A stretch of DNA of 64,000 nt from Aureococcus anophagefferens (GCF_000186865.1 NW_008705562.1:2892821-2956820); one strand, 5' to 3'; counted from the first letter of the stretch, positions 9,750 to 18,954 are shown. The notes: generated by a model not told the origin, from the letters alone. A program made the numbers and translations.

Positions 9750-9822
9750 CGAAGGAGCGTCCATGACGGCCGCCGGCGCTCCCCTCGCGGGAGCGCCGCG
9801 CGGACCCGAACAACGCCCTTCG
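9750..9822 (+). promoter_or_regulatory. Candidate SECIS element in 3'-UTR of the GILT selenoprotein
   Basis: Basal stem CGAAGG (9750-9755) pairs with CCTTCG (9817-9822), and GCGT (9757-9760) with ACGC (9813-9816). An internal loop leads to ATGA (9763-9766), opposite GGA (9802-9804). The upper stem GGCGCTCCC/GGGAGCGCC is closed by a small C-rich loop. This is the SECIS plan (AUGA...GA core), with CC rather than AA as the likely apical signal. Fold inferred by eye. Confidence 0.55.
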
Positions 9823-9999
9823 ACGCCGGGGTCGCGGCGCCGCCGCCTCGCGCCGCGCGGCCGGGCCCGGAGCCGCCCGCGAAGCCCGCCCACCCCCGCT
9901 TCCCCTCTTTCCCGGTATATGTTGTGCTCTATTTTGCGGCGAGAGACGTGCGAGCTAAGTCACGAGCTTTCGCGGTCCGCCAGGGTGGTTGCTTGAAGG
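9823..9999. other. Short intergenic region after the GILT gene
   Basis: G/C-rich, then a TATA-like ggtatatgttg near 9915. No gene or conserved element seen. Confidence 0.4.
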
Positions 10000-10796
10000 C
10001 AACTGTGGCTGAGTAGGCTCTGAGTAGGCGTCTGAGTGGATACAAAACAGCACCTTTGGTCGTAGTGGACAAAATGGAGTGAAGGTGCGCGCAGCGTGCG
10101 CCTGGCTCGGGGCAATCAGGCGCCGCTTGAATTTTCTTCGCGGACCACGATCTCGCTGAGTTATGCGCTGTTAAGTGTGTGTACAGGCGCTTCGGCGACG
10201 CCGAAGCGCCTCGCCGGCCGACGCTTCCAGCGCTTCGGCGCGCGACGCGGCCGCCGTGTCGACGCGCGCAGCGCTGTCAACCGCTGGCGCGGCCACGCCC
10301 TACCTCTGGGCCCCTCTGGGAGTGATTTCCGCGGCCGCTGCGCGACGGATCTCGTCGGGGAAGACTTGTTCGACGGAGACGCTCTCGCATCGAATCGGCG
10401 CGAGTTTCGCTCGACTGTGTGGTGCTGCGACGACGAGCCCGAGACGTTTGGAGAGGCCTACGACCTACTCTCGACCCACGGCCGACGCTACGACACGGTC
10501 TACGTCCTGTTTGGACTGCATCTCGTCGCTCCGCAACCGACCGTGCTGGGCCCCGCCCCTGAAATGGGCCCTTTCCGGCATCACTGCGTCGCCGCGCGAC
10601 GCGCGAAAGGGCGTCCAGCGCGCCCGCGCACCGTCCCCGACCCAGACGCGTCCAGGATGGCCAGGGGACGCCCGGGGGAGGTCCGTAATGACAGCTAGCA
10701 TGAGCAAAACTTTGGCGTCCATTTGCTCGAAATCGCCCCCGGCTGCTAAGGTGCTGTTTTGTATCCGCTCAGCCCAATTGGCTCAGCCACAACTTG
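10000..10796. mobile_element. ~0.8 kb terminal-inverted-repeat element (non-autonomous DNA transposon candidate)
   Basis: The left end holds GGATACAAAACAGCACCTT at 10038-10056; the exact reverse complement lies at 10748-10766. The similarity extends outward on both sides: TGTGGCTGAG near 10005 is mirrored by CTCAGCCACA near 10782. The imperfect inverted repeat is therefore about 50 bp long. The left arm also has a CTGAGTAGG subrepeat. The interior is G/C-rich with open frames but no recognisable transposase. No clear target duplication was found, so the exact ends are uncertain. The right arm ends about 12 bp before the ATG of the next gene, so the element must contain that gene's promoter or 5'-UTR. 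Confidence 0.65.
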
Positions 10797-10807
10797 ATGC
10801 AGAGCGC

Positions 10808-11596
10808 ATGGCCATGGCTTTGCGCCTTTGCATCGCAGTTCTGCTCGGCTTGAGCATCACCACAGCGTTCGTCGTCGCGCCGCCGCGCGCCTTGCCGCGC
10901 CTTCGTCGCGCGACGGCGGACGACGACGCCGTCGTGCCGGAGGTCATCGTCCCCACGCCAGATAATGATCGGCGCATGTGGGAGCGCCGCACGCGGCTCA
11001 AGGGCTACTACCGCGAGGAGCTGGGCGCCGTGCCGGCCGCGGGCGCGGGAGGCGACGTGGCGCCCATCATCGACGTGGAAGTGTCGCCCGCCGGCGGCGC
11101 GGCGGCCGTCGACGCCGCGGCCGTCGCCGCGGCGGCGGCGCCCGCCGGCGGCGCGGCGGCCGTCGACGCCGCGGCCGTCGCCGCGGCGGCGGCGCCCGCG
11201 AAGAAGCAGTCGCTCGTCGCGCGCATCGGCGAGAGCGGCGCGCTGAGCTACGTGGGCATCAACGTCGTCTGGTACTCCGTGGGCGTCAACGTCTTCCTCT
11301 ACGGCATGCCGCTGGCCACGGGCGGCGGCCTGAGCCTCGCGGCGAAGCGCTTCGGGGCCGCCTGGGGCCTCTGCTTCGTCGCGTCGCAGTGGTCCGCGGC
11401 GCTCCGCATGGGGCTCGCCGCGGCGCTGGCGCCGACGACCGCCAAGATCCTCGCGGCGCTGCGGCGGCGGCTGCCGTCCGGCGCGCCGCGCTGGGTCGCG
11501 CCGGTCCTCGCGCTCGCGGGGCTCGTCGCCGCCTTCGCCGCCAACGCCGCCGCGGCGCTGCTCCGCGAGGTCGTCCGCGTAAGCGCGGTGGCGTAG
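10808..11596 (+). CDS. Plastid-type membrane protein, unknown function
   Basis: 262 residues. The start MAMALRLCIAVLLGLSITTAFVVAPPRALPRLRR looks like a heterokont bipartite leader: a signal peptide with Phe close behind the cleavage region (TTAFVV), then a basic, hydroxyl-poor transit-like stretch. An Ala/Val-rich spacer follows (about 94-129), made of two identical 18-residue units. The C-terminal half has three hydrophobic segments (SYVGINVVWYSVGVNVFLYG, AAWGLCFVASQWSAALRMGL, VAPVLALAGLVAAFAANAAAALL). It loosely recalls DUF1279/FAM210-like membrane proteins, but I cannot make that call firmly. Confidence 0.75.
   Translation: MAMALRLCIAVLLGLSITTAFVVAPPRALPRLRRATADDDAVVPEVIVPTPDNDRRMWERRTRLKGYYREELGAVPAAGAGGDVAPIIDVEVSPAGGAAAVDAAAVAAAAAPAGGAAAVDAAAVAAAAAPAKKQSLVARIGESGALSYVGINVVWYSVGVNVFLYGMPLATGGGLSLAAKRFGAAWGLCFVASQWSAALRMGLAAALAPTTAKILAALRRRLPSGAPRWVAPVLALAGLVAAFAANAAAALLREVVRVSAVA
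11087..11194. repeat. Perfect 54-bp tandem duplication inside the plastid-type gene
   Basis: Units 11087-11140 and 11141-11194 are identical and encode two copies of PAGGAAAVDAAAVAAAAA. An in-frame, recent duplication in a low-complexity linker. Confidence 0.9.
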
Positions 11597-11637
11597 TTTT
11601 ATCTGGGGATCAAGTGGGGGGGGGCGCGGATCCGGCC

Positions 11638-12378
11638 TCAGTCCGACTCGCCGTCGCTGTCGTCGTCGGCGCTGGACGCGGACGCGCGGCGCGCGGGCGT
11701 GGACGCGCCCGTCGTCGTCTGGAGGCGGCTGCGGAAGCGCGAGAGGTAGTCGTCGGTCGCCGGCTTGGGCCGCGGCGCCTTCTCGGGCGACGACCCGGAC
11801 TCGTCGGACGCGTCGTCGGACTCGTCGTCGTCGTCGTCGGACTCGTCGTCGTCGTCGGGCTCCGACGTGTCGTCGTCGACGGACTCGTCGTCGGCGGACT
11901 CGCTCTTCGCGGGCGACGCGCGCCGCGGCGGCGACGGCGCCTCCGCGGGCTCCTCCGGCGCCGGCGTTGGGTCCTCCTCCTTGCGCCGCGATATGGCGAG
12001 CTCGAAGGGCGTGAGGGCCTTGGGCGGCGTCGGGTCGCCGAAGGGGTCCTCGCCGAAGGGCGACGGCGAGAAGGCCGCGTCGTCGGCGGCCGGCGGCGGC
12101 GCCTTGCCCGGCGTGAGCCGGACCTCGGGCGGCGCGCCGAAGGGGTCCGCGAAGGGTTCGGAGAAGGACGACGCGCCGGGCGTCGGCGCGTCGTCGGCGG
12201 CCTCGAGGGACGCGCCGCCGATGGACGCGCGGTCCTCCTCGAGCGAGTCGCCGCCGATGGACGCCTCGTCGAAGTCGTCGGGCGGCGCGACGGACTCGAA
12301 GCGCGGCGGCTCGTCCTCGCGGAGCTCCGGCGACGGCTCCGGCGACGGCTCCGGCGACTCGTCCTCCTCCTCGGACGA

Positions 12379-12410
<32 letters not shown>

Positions 12411-15400
12411 ACATGGCGCCCGTCGGCGCCGTGTCCAGCGGCGTGAACGACGCGTCCGGCGCGGGCCGCTCGGGCGAGAGCAGCGGGTACGCGACGTCCA
12501 CCGGCTCCGGCGCGGGCGACGGGGGCTTCGGCGCGGGCGCCGCGGCGGGCGGAGACGACGCGGGCGGCGGCGACGACGCGAGCGGGGGGGAGAAAGCGGC
12601 CGGCGGCGACGCCGCGGGCGGCGGGGAGGAAGCGGCCGGCGGCGGCGACGCCGCGGGCGGCGGGGAGGAAGCGGCCGGCGGCGGCGACGCGGCGGGCGAC
12701 GCCGCGGGCGACGCCGCGGGCGACGCCGCGGCGGACGGCGGCGACGCCCGGTCGAAGGCCGCGGCGACGCGGTGCCGCGGCGGCGACCCCCGGGGGCTCC
12801 GCGCGGGGCTCTCGGGCCGCGCCGGCGGCGCGACGGGCGTCGGCGCCGGCGCCGGCGCCGCCGCCGCGGGCACGGGCGGCGGCGCGGCGGCGGCGGCGCC
12901 GCGCGGCGGCGGCGGCCACGCGCTCCGCTCCTGCTCGAGGACCTTGGCGGACACGAGGCGCACGGCCGCGGAGACGTCGTCGACGCGGAGCGCGAGCGTC
13001 GAGAAGTCCTCGACGAGGCGGCCCACGCGCGTGCCCGTGGACCGGAGGCGGTCGCCGTCGTCGCGGTGCGCGCGGTCGCCGTCGTCGAGGCGCCGCTCGA
13101 GGTCCGCGAGCAGGCGCCGCGCGTCCGCGTCGACGGCGTCGCCGCCGCGGAACGCCGCGCCGTCCGGCGCGGCGCCGCGGGGCGAGAGCGCGTCGCCGCC
13201 CGCGGACTCGAGGGCCGCGACGCGCGCCAGGGCCCGGTCGACCTTCGGGGGCACGTCGTCGAGCGCGCGCGCGGCCGCGAGCGCGCGGCCCGCGTCGTCC
13301 GCGGCGCGCGCGGCCGCGTCGCCCGCGCCGTCGACGCCGCGCCGGAGCGCCGTGAGCTGCGTCTCCAGCGCGTCGCGCACGTCCGCGAGCACGCCGTCGA
13401 CGTCGCGCGCGGCGTCGCGGCGCTGCGTCTCGCGGTCCTCGGCGGCGGAGTGGATCTCGGAGACGCGCTGTTCGAGCTTGGAGAGCCGCGCGGGCGCGAC
13501 CTGGGCGGGAAACATAAAACGCATGTATTTTTCGACGTGCGTTTTTTCACTGTCCGAAAGGAACTCGCCGAGAGACAAACGATCCGTCCAAAAATCAGCC
13601 GAAACGACGTCGATGCGACCGAGAGAGAGCGCTTTTGCTGGACCGGTCCAGGTTCACTGAATGCTTCCGGCACGGGGCGCGACCTCCGCGAGGGCCCCGC
13701 GGAGCGCCGCGAGGCCCTCCTCGACCTTGGCGACCTTGGCGAGCGACGCTTTGTCGCCGCCGCCGAGCTCGCCCTTGGCGAGCGCGTCGAGCGCGTCGCC
13801 CGCGTCGCCGTCGCGCCACCGCTCGAGGCGGTCGACGCGGCTCCGGTCGCGCGCGGCGCGCTCGTCGAGGTCCCGCAGGCGCGCGCACTTGGCGTCGACG
13901 GCCTCGAGTTTCTGCTCGACCTTGTCGACCTTGGCGACCAAATCGCCGGCCTTCTTCACGGCCGGCGCGTCCTCGGCGTACGCGCGCGCGGTCGTCTTCC
14001 AGACGCCCATCTTCTCCGTCAGCGCACTCGTCGCCTTCTCGCAGCGGCTCAGGCCCCGCCGCAGCTCCGCGCGGTCGTCCCGGAGCTCGCCGACGCGGTG
14101 CTCGAGCGCGCCGTAGAGCTCGGACCGGAGGCCGTCGAAGCGCTCGCGGCCCGCGGCCGTCTCGCCGGACAGGGCCGCGCGCACGGCGTGGGTCTGCTGC
14201 ACGACGGCGGACAGGCGCTCGTCGAAGGCCTCGCGCGCGGCCTCGACGTCGGCGTCGAGGCGCTTCGACGTCTGCTCCGCGGTCCGCTCGAGCTCGGCCG
14301 TCTTGTCGTCGAGGCGGCGGACGCTCTCGCGCGCGGCGTCGACGTTGGCGACGAGCGTCGCCACCGCCCGGTCCACGGCCGCGGCCGTCCCGTCGTCCTC
14401 GGGACCCCCCGGGGCGCCCGCCTTGCGCAGCGCGGCGACGCGGGCCTCGAGCGCGTCCTCGAGGTCGCGCGCGGTTCGCCGCGAGCTCTCCGCGGCCTCG
14501 GCCCGGAGCTCGTCGCGGAGGGACGCGCCGAGCTTCGCCTCGAGGCGCGCCTCGGCCTTGGCGACGGCCGTCGCCACGGCGGCCTCGACGGCGAACTCGA
14601 GGGGCGCGGCCGCCGCGGCGGCCGCGGCGCGGTCGTCGCCCGCCAAATCGTCGCCCGCCGCGAGCCTCAGCGCCGCGACCTGGCGCCGGAGCGCCTCGAG
14701 CTCGCCCTCGACCCGCGCCTGCACGGGCGAGATCGCCGCCGACGCCGCCGCCGCCGCGCGCTGCTTCGCCGCGTCGAGCACGCCCGCGAGCTCCGCGCGC
14801 GACCTGCGCGGCGCAAGGGTGAAAGGCTCCTATCTGAGCCGGTTTTCCCCCTCGTTTCGGCTGATCTTTGGACGAGCGCTCATCTCTCGGAGCGCTCTCA
14901 AAGCGCGCATGCGTGCTCCGGAACGCGCGCGCGCGGAACGCCCGCGTTGAAGCGACGTCGAATCACCCGTCCGCGGCGCCGCGCGCGACGCCGCGCGCTT
15001 CACGGCCGCGGCGACGTCGCGGACGGCGACGTCGGCCTCGGCGCCGCGGCCCGCGGCGACCTCGAGGGCCGCGTCGACGCGGGAGCGCCACTGCTCGGCG
15101 TCGGCCTGCCAGGCCATCATCTTCGACGACGCGCCCTTGCGGCTCTGCGACTCGCGGCCGAGCGCTTCGACGGCGCTGTCGCGGCCGCGCGCGGACTGGA
15201 CCGCGTGCGTCGTCGACGCGCGCAGCTGGGCGACCTCCTCCTCGAGCTGGCGCAGGCGGTCGCCGCCGCCGGCCGGGGCGCACGCGCCGCCGAGGCGCTC
15301 GACGACGCGCGACACGATGCTCTCGACCGTCGCGTCGTCGAGCGCGCCCGCCGCGCCGCGCCGCGGCGTCGCCGCGAGGGCGCCCTCGAGGCGCCGGCCC

Positions 15401-15600
15401 GACGGCGGCGCGGGCTCCTCGAAGGAGTCGCGCGCCCAGCTCGACGCGCCGCGGCTCGGGGCGCCGCCGAGGCGCCGCTCGGGCCGGGCGGACCGCTGCG
15501 GCGAGTAGCGGCTCGACAGCGCCGACAGGTTCGCGTTCGTCCGCTCGATGATCCCCGACAGCTGCGCCTCCCATTGCTGGTGGCTCAGGGAGCTGCTCAT
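11638..15600 (-). CDS. Large coiled-coil protein with acidic Ser/Asp-rich tail, 3 exons split by two introners
   Basis: Exons on the minus strand: 15600-14990, 14803-13684 and 13500-11638. They join in frame to 1197 residues. Starts MSSSLSHQQWEAQLSGIIERTNANL, then an Arg/Ser-rich stretch. A long predicted coiled coil (about 90-740) is full of Ala, Glu, Leu and Arg heptad-like patterns (LRQLEEEVAQLRAS, LDDKTAELERTAEQTSKRLDADVEAAREAFDERL). The last ~400 residues are low complexity: Pro/Ala/Ser repeats, a run of Asp residues and a very acidic end. No catalytic motif is visible. A structural or cytoskeletal role is plausible but inferred. Both introns are introners whose 8-bp target duplications make the joins unambiguous. 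Confidence 0.85.
13501..13683 (-). mobile_element. Introner, long family, as intron 2 of the coiled-coil gene
   Basis: Element 13501-13675. Target duplication GTCGCGCC (minus-strand sense) at 13676-13683 and 13493-13500, both exact. The first copy provides the GT donor; the element ends CGCCCAG as acceptor. Ends match as imperfect inverted repeats (11 of 15). The core CGTCCAAAAATCAGCCGAAA reads on the plus strand. Confidence 0.9.
14804..14989 (-). mobile_element. Introner, long family, as intron 1 of the coiled-coil gene
   Basis: Element 14804-14981. Target duplication GTCGCGCG (minus sense) at 14982-14989 and 14796-14803, exact. GT donor from the duplication; acceptor CGCAG from the element. 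It lies in the opposite orientation to the introner in intron 2 of the same gene, yet both splice. Confidence 0.9.
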
Positions 15601-15815
15601 TATCCTTCTCGCGTCTGAAGCAACAGACGACGCTGCCCAACCAAACTTAAATTCCACACCGACAAACCTAAACTGCACGCCGGGGGCAACTTTGGGGAAA
15701 CTTTGGCCTGGCCGGGCAGTGCTGGAGCTTGGCCTGTCTCGAGCTGTCGAGGGCTCGAGCTCGGCCTGTCCCCGAGCTGCCGAGACCGCTGCGCGCTCTT
15801 CGGACCGTCTACGAC

Positions 15816-16400
15816 ATGTGGCGCCTCGCGCCGCTGGTGGCGGCGGCCGGCGCCCTGAGCGTCGGCGACGTGGCGCCGGCCTTCTCCGGCACGTCCTTCG
15901 ACGGGCGCACCATCGATCTGAGCTACGCCAAGCAGACGGAGAAGGGCTTGATTATCTGGTTCTACCCGCGCGCGGGCACGGGCGGCTGAACCAAGGAGGG
16001 CGAGAACTTCGAGCGGCTGCGCGAGCAGTTCAAAGAAGCCGGCTACGCGATCGCCGGCTGCTCGACGGACCCGCCCGAGTTCAACCGCAAATTCGCCGAG
16101 GAGCACGACTTCGGCTACCCGCTCATCTCGAATGGGGACGACGTCATCAAGGCCTTCGACAGTTGCAAGCAGGCCGCGTGCTCGTCGGCCAAACGGACGA
16201 CCGTCGTGATCTCGCCCGACGGCCTCGTCGTGTGGCGCGAGGACCCGTTCGACGCCGCCGACGGCCCGGACGAGCTCCTCCAGCGGCTGACGGGCCAGGG
16301 CGGCGCGTCGCCGTCGAAGAAGCGGAAGAAGCACCTCCGGGCGCACGGCGCCCACGAGTCCGCGCACCACTCCGGCGAGCACCGGAATGCGCGCGCCTAG
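15816..16400 (+). CDS. Peroxiredoxin (PrxQ/BCP-like), selenoprotein with Sec as peroxidatic residue
   Basis: 194 residues with TGA at 15987-15989 as codon 58. FYPRAGTGG-U-TKEGENFERLREQF aligns with the BCP/PrxQ active site (FYPkaxTpGCTkEa), so Sec sits exactly at the peroxidatic Cys. Downstream features continue in frame: AIAGCSTDPPEFNRKFAEEHDFGYPLIS and RTTVVISPDGLVVWRED. The usual resolving Cys five residues on is absent (Gly-Glu there). Later cysteines (SCKQAACSS) could serve, or an external thiol. The N-terminus MWRLAPLVAAAGALSVGD looks like a signal peptide. A strong SECIS-like hairpin starts 8 bp past the stop. Confidence 0.9.
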
Positions 16401-16407
16401 GAGCCGA

Positions 16408-16480
16408 ACCGCGGCGCGACATGACGGCGCCGCGCGGGCACCGTGCCCGCGCGGCGCCCGAAGAGTCGCCGCGGCGCGGT
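16408..16480 (+). promoter_or_regulatory. SECIS element of the Sec-peroxiredoxin
   Basis: Basal stem: ACCGCG (16408-16413) with CGCGGT (16475-16480), and GCGAC (16416-16420) with GTCGC (16465-16469). The core ATGA (16421-16424) lies opposite GA (16460-16461). A long, nearly perfect upper stem GGCGCCGCGCGGG/CCCGCGCGGCGCC has apical loop CACCGTG containing CC. This fits the AUGA...CC...GA SECIS plan well. Confidence 0.8.
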
Positions 16481-16525
16481 TACTAAGGGCATGGTATTGT
16501 GAGCTTCTTTTCACGACATCAACAT

Positions 16526-16538
16526 CTTCAAGTTGAAG
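16526..16538. promoter_or_regulatory. CTTCAAGTTGAAG palindromic motif
   Basis: Palindrome ending 66 bp before the ATG at 16605; same class as the motifs at 1278, 23338 and 37505. Confidence 0.4.
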
Positions 16539-16604
16539 GGATAGATCCTTGCCTAGTGGCAAAAATGCGCCCCCTCTCATCCCGCCGCTGGCGCCACCCG
16601 CACC

Positions 16605-16775
16605 ATGGACAGCATGAAGAAGATGGCCAAGGCCAAGGCGATGGACATGGGCATGAAGGCCATCCAGGACCCGAAAGTGCAGAAGGCCGTCGTCGACCAG
16701 GTGAAAAAGGACCCCAAGCTCGCCATGGACATCGGCAAGAAGATGGTCTCCGAGGCCATGAAGACGAAGAAGTGA
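16605..16775 (+). CDS. 56-residue Met/Lys-rich small ORF overlapping the next start codon
   Basis: Encodes MDSMKKMAKAKAMDMGMKAI, then QDPKVQKAVVDQVKKDPKLAMDIG... to a Lys-rich end. It is a compact, charged, probably helical peptide with 8 Met. Its TGA (16773-16775) overlaps the ATG of the following ORF (16775-16777), the TGATG arrangement that permits termination-reinitiation. No family recognised. It is either a real small protein on a dicistronic mRNA or a coding-like upstream ORF. Non-random composition and good start context make translation likely. Confidence 0.55.
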   Translation: MDSMKKMAKAKAMDMGMKAIQDPKVQKAVVDQVKKDPKLAMDIGKKMVSEAMKTKK

Positions 16776-17569
16776 TGGGGCCCGCGCCCCGTCGACGGCG
16801 CGGCGGCGCGGCGCTCATCGCGCTGCTCCTGGTCGCGCCGGCCCGCGGCGTCGCCGTGCCGCGGCGGGCGCTCGCGGCCGCGCCCGCGGCGGTCGGCGCG
16901 GCGGCGGCGGCGGCGGCGCTCGACGCGCTGGCGCCGCTCGGCGGCATCGGCTCCGGCTTCGACCTGTCCGCCGCGCCGGCCGCCGCGCTCGCCGGCGACA
17001 CGCTCTTCCCCGCGTCGCTCGTCGGCGTCTGGGAGGTGAAACGCTTCGTCGCCGACGTCCAGGGCGACGCGGGCCAGGCGGAGAACGTCTGGCGCGCGCT
17101 GGGCGGCGGCGGCGACTTCCGGGGCCCGGAGACCTACGCGACGCGCTTCGTCGCGCCGCCCGAGAAGCGCGAGTACGAGTTCGAGGGCAAGACCTACGCG
17201 GGCGTCGTCCTCGACCGCGGCTTCGAGCTCGCGTCGCGCGGATCCAAGGACGTCGTCTGGGACGCGCGGACGCCCGGCAAGCTCGCGTCGTCAACGACGT
17301 CGCTGGCGGTCGTGGAACGGAGCTCCGAGCCGCCGGCCGCCGCGGGCTTCGGCTCGTCGAACGAGCTCCTGCGGCTGACTTCGGGCCCCTTCGTCCGCGC
17401 CGCGCGCCGCCAACGTCGCTACCGCCGCGCCTTCGCGGACGACGGCGAGCGCGTCGTCGACGGCATCGAGCTCGTCAAGACCTACCGCGTGCTCGACGGC
17501 GTCGCCGGCGTCGAGTTCCCGACGTCGACGACCAAGTCCATCCTGCGCTTCGCGCGGCCGAAGGCGTAA
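16775..17569 (+). CDS. DUF6816-like thylakoid-lumen-type protein
   Basis: 264 residues. A long leader (MGPAPRRRRGGAALIALLLVAPARG, then an Ala-rich second hydrophobic stretch ending AAPAAALAGD) resembles the multi-step targeting of lumenal plastid proteins. The mature part starts FPASLVGVWEVKRFVADVQGDAGQA and continues YATRFV, GVVLDRGFELASR, GIELVKTYRVLDGV and TTKSILRFARP, the strand pattern of the DUF6816 family of cyanobacteria and plastids, whose biochemical role is unknown to me. Family assignment from memory of its signature, moderate certainty. Start chosen at the ATG overlapping the upstream small ORF. Confidence 0.65.
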   Translation: MGPAPRRRRGGAALIALLLVAPARGVAVPRRALAAAPAAVGAAAAAAALDALAPLGGIGSGFDLSAAPAAALAGDTLFPASLVGVWEVKRFVADVQGDAGQAENVWRALGGGGDFRGPETYATRFVAPPEKREYEFEGKTYAGVVLDRGFELASRGSKDVVWDARTPGKLASSTTSLAVVERSSEPPAAAGFGSSNELLRLTSGPFVRAARRQRRYRRAFADDGERVVDGIELVKTYRVLDGVAGVEFPTSTTKSILRFARPKA

Positions 17570-17600
17570 GTTGACCTTCATTCTGTTGGGTTTTCAAAGC

Positions 17601-17660
17601 GGGCAGCTTCATGATGATGGCGCGGTGTTAAAGCCGGGCAGCTTTCATGATGGCGCGCTG
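17601..17660. repeat. Imperfect tandem duplication around a start codon
   Basis: GGGCAGCTTCATGATGATGG and following bases (17601-17627) recur as GGGCAGCTTTCATGATGGCG... (17636-17660). The second copy contains the ATG of the EGF-methyltransferase gene; the first copy's ATG runs into TAA within a few codons. Confidence 0.75.
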
Positions 17661-18871
17661 CGTCGCTCTGGGCGCGTGGTTCTGGGCCGCCGGCGTCGCC
17701 GCCGCCGACGGCGTGTGTCGCGTCGACGGGAGCGGCGACGCATGTGGGGAACGCGGGCGGTGCTTTCTGGGCGCCTGCGTCTGCGACGCCGGGTCCCGCG
17801 GCCGCTTCTGCGAGGTCAGAGACGACGCGGCGCCGGCATGCGGCGGCGACGCGGCGCAGCGCGCGGCGGACGTCGCCGCGTGCGCCGACCACATCGCGCG
17901 CCTCGGCCAGCGCTACGGACGCGGGACGGACGCGCGGCGCCGCGCGCACGCGAGGCGCGGGCCCGCGGGCGCGCCGAACGTGGGCCGGAGCAATTCGCCC
18001 GGGTCGCCGTGCCGGGCCGTCCTCGCGTCGGTGGACCGGTGCGCCTACCGGCCGGCCGTGGGCACCGTGACCGTGGACCCGGCGCGATGGGCGCTCGCGC
18101 AAAAGTTCGAGGCCGAGACGTGGCGCCAGCTCGGGAGCCGGGGCCAGGACCGCGACGAGACGCACCTGCGGAACTACGACGGCTACGCGAGCCTGCTCCC
18201 GCGGCGCTTCGAGCGGGCCCTGGACGCAGACGCGGTGGGTGCTCCGGGCGACGGGCGCCGAGGTCGGCCATCTCACGCTCAGCGACCCGCTCCTGGAGAC
18301 GTACCGCGCAACGGTCCCGAGCTGCTCCTACGCGTCCAACGACTCGCTCGCGGCGTTCTTCCCGACCGTCGGGCGCGTCGCCTACGTCGCCGCGGGCGGC
18401 GAGGACCTGCGCGACGGCGGCGGCGCGGTCGCCGTGGACTTTGCGACGGGCGCGCGGGCGCCGGCGGCGTTCCGCGACGCCTACGATCTCGCGGTCATGA
18501 TCAACGTGCTCGAGCACTGCCGCGACGCGCTCGCGACGCTCCAGAACCTCGTCAACGCGGTCCGGCCCGGCGGCTACCTCGTCCTCGAGGACCGCTACGC
18601 GGACTCGCAGTGGCACGCGTACGACGCGGGCGCGTCGCTCCGCTTCCCGGACCGCGACGTCGCGGCGAAGCGCGGCGAGCCGTCCTGGGACGTGGGCCAC
18701 CCGCTCCAGCCGAAGCGGGCGCTCTTCACGCTGCTCGCGCGCCACTTCGACGTCGTCCACTGGCGCAACAACCTCTTCCCCGAGGAGCAGAGCCCGGACG
18801 AGGTCTACTTCATCGGCCGGAAGCGCAAGTCGGACCACGCGGCGACGGACCTCGAGTGGTACGCGGACTGA
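17647..18871 (+). CDS. Secreted EGF-like plus SAM-methyltransferase protein, reading frame broken near 18205
   Basis: Exon-like frame 1 (from 17647): signal peptide MMARCVALGAWFWAAGVAAA, an EGF-like Cys pattern (CRVDGSGDACGERGRCFLGACVCDAG... six Cys), then HLRNYDGYASLLPRR. Frame 2, to TGA at 18871, opens with GASSGPWTQTRWVLRATGAEVGHLTLSDPLLETY (SAM motifs I/II), then DLAVMINVLEHCRDALATLQNLVNAVRPGGYLVLEDRY (motifs post-I to III). The two parts belong together but differ by one frame at about 18200-18215, and part of motif I seems missing. No GT-AG intron fits, so a small deletion, an assembly error or a real lesion is likely. Substrate unknown. Confidence 0.75.
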
Positions 18872-18954
18872 GCGGCGCGATAACGGTGGTGGTGTGCTCT
18901 ACTTGAGGTCAAGATGCGGCCGCAAGTAATCACGGGCTCGAGCTTATGCGTCAG

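Noticed and set aside
10978..15618. 1546-codon plus-strand frame over the plastid-type gene and the coiled-coil gene
   Set aside because: Composition almost pure Arg/Gly/Ala; it is the complement of real genes in a GC-rich genome and crosses both introners without respecting them.
16206..16400. Separate short gene after the TGA in the peroxiredoxin
   Set aside because: It opens with GTG and is just the C-terminal part of the Sec-peroxiredoxin frame.
16773..16775. A third Sec codon at the end of the 56-aa ORF
   Set aside because: Readthrough leads into an Arg/Ser/Pro frame with no conserved features; the overlapping ATG frame is clearly coding instead.
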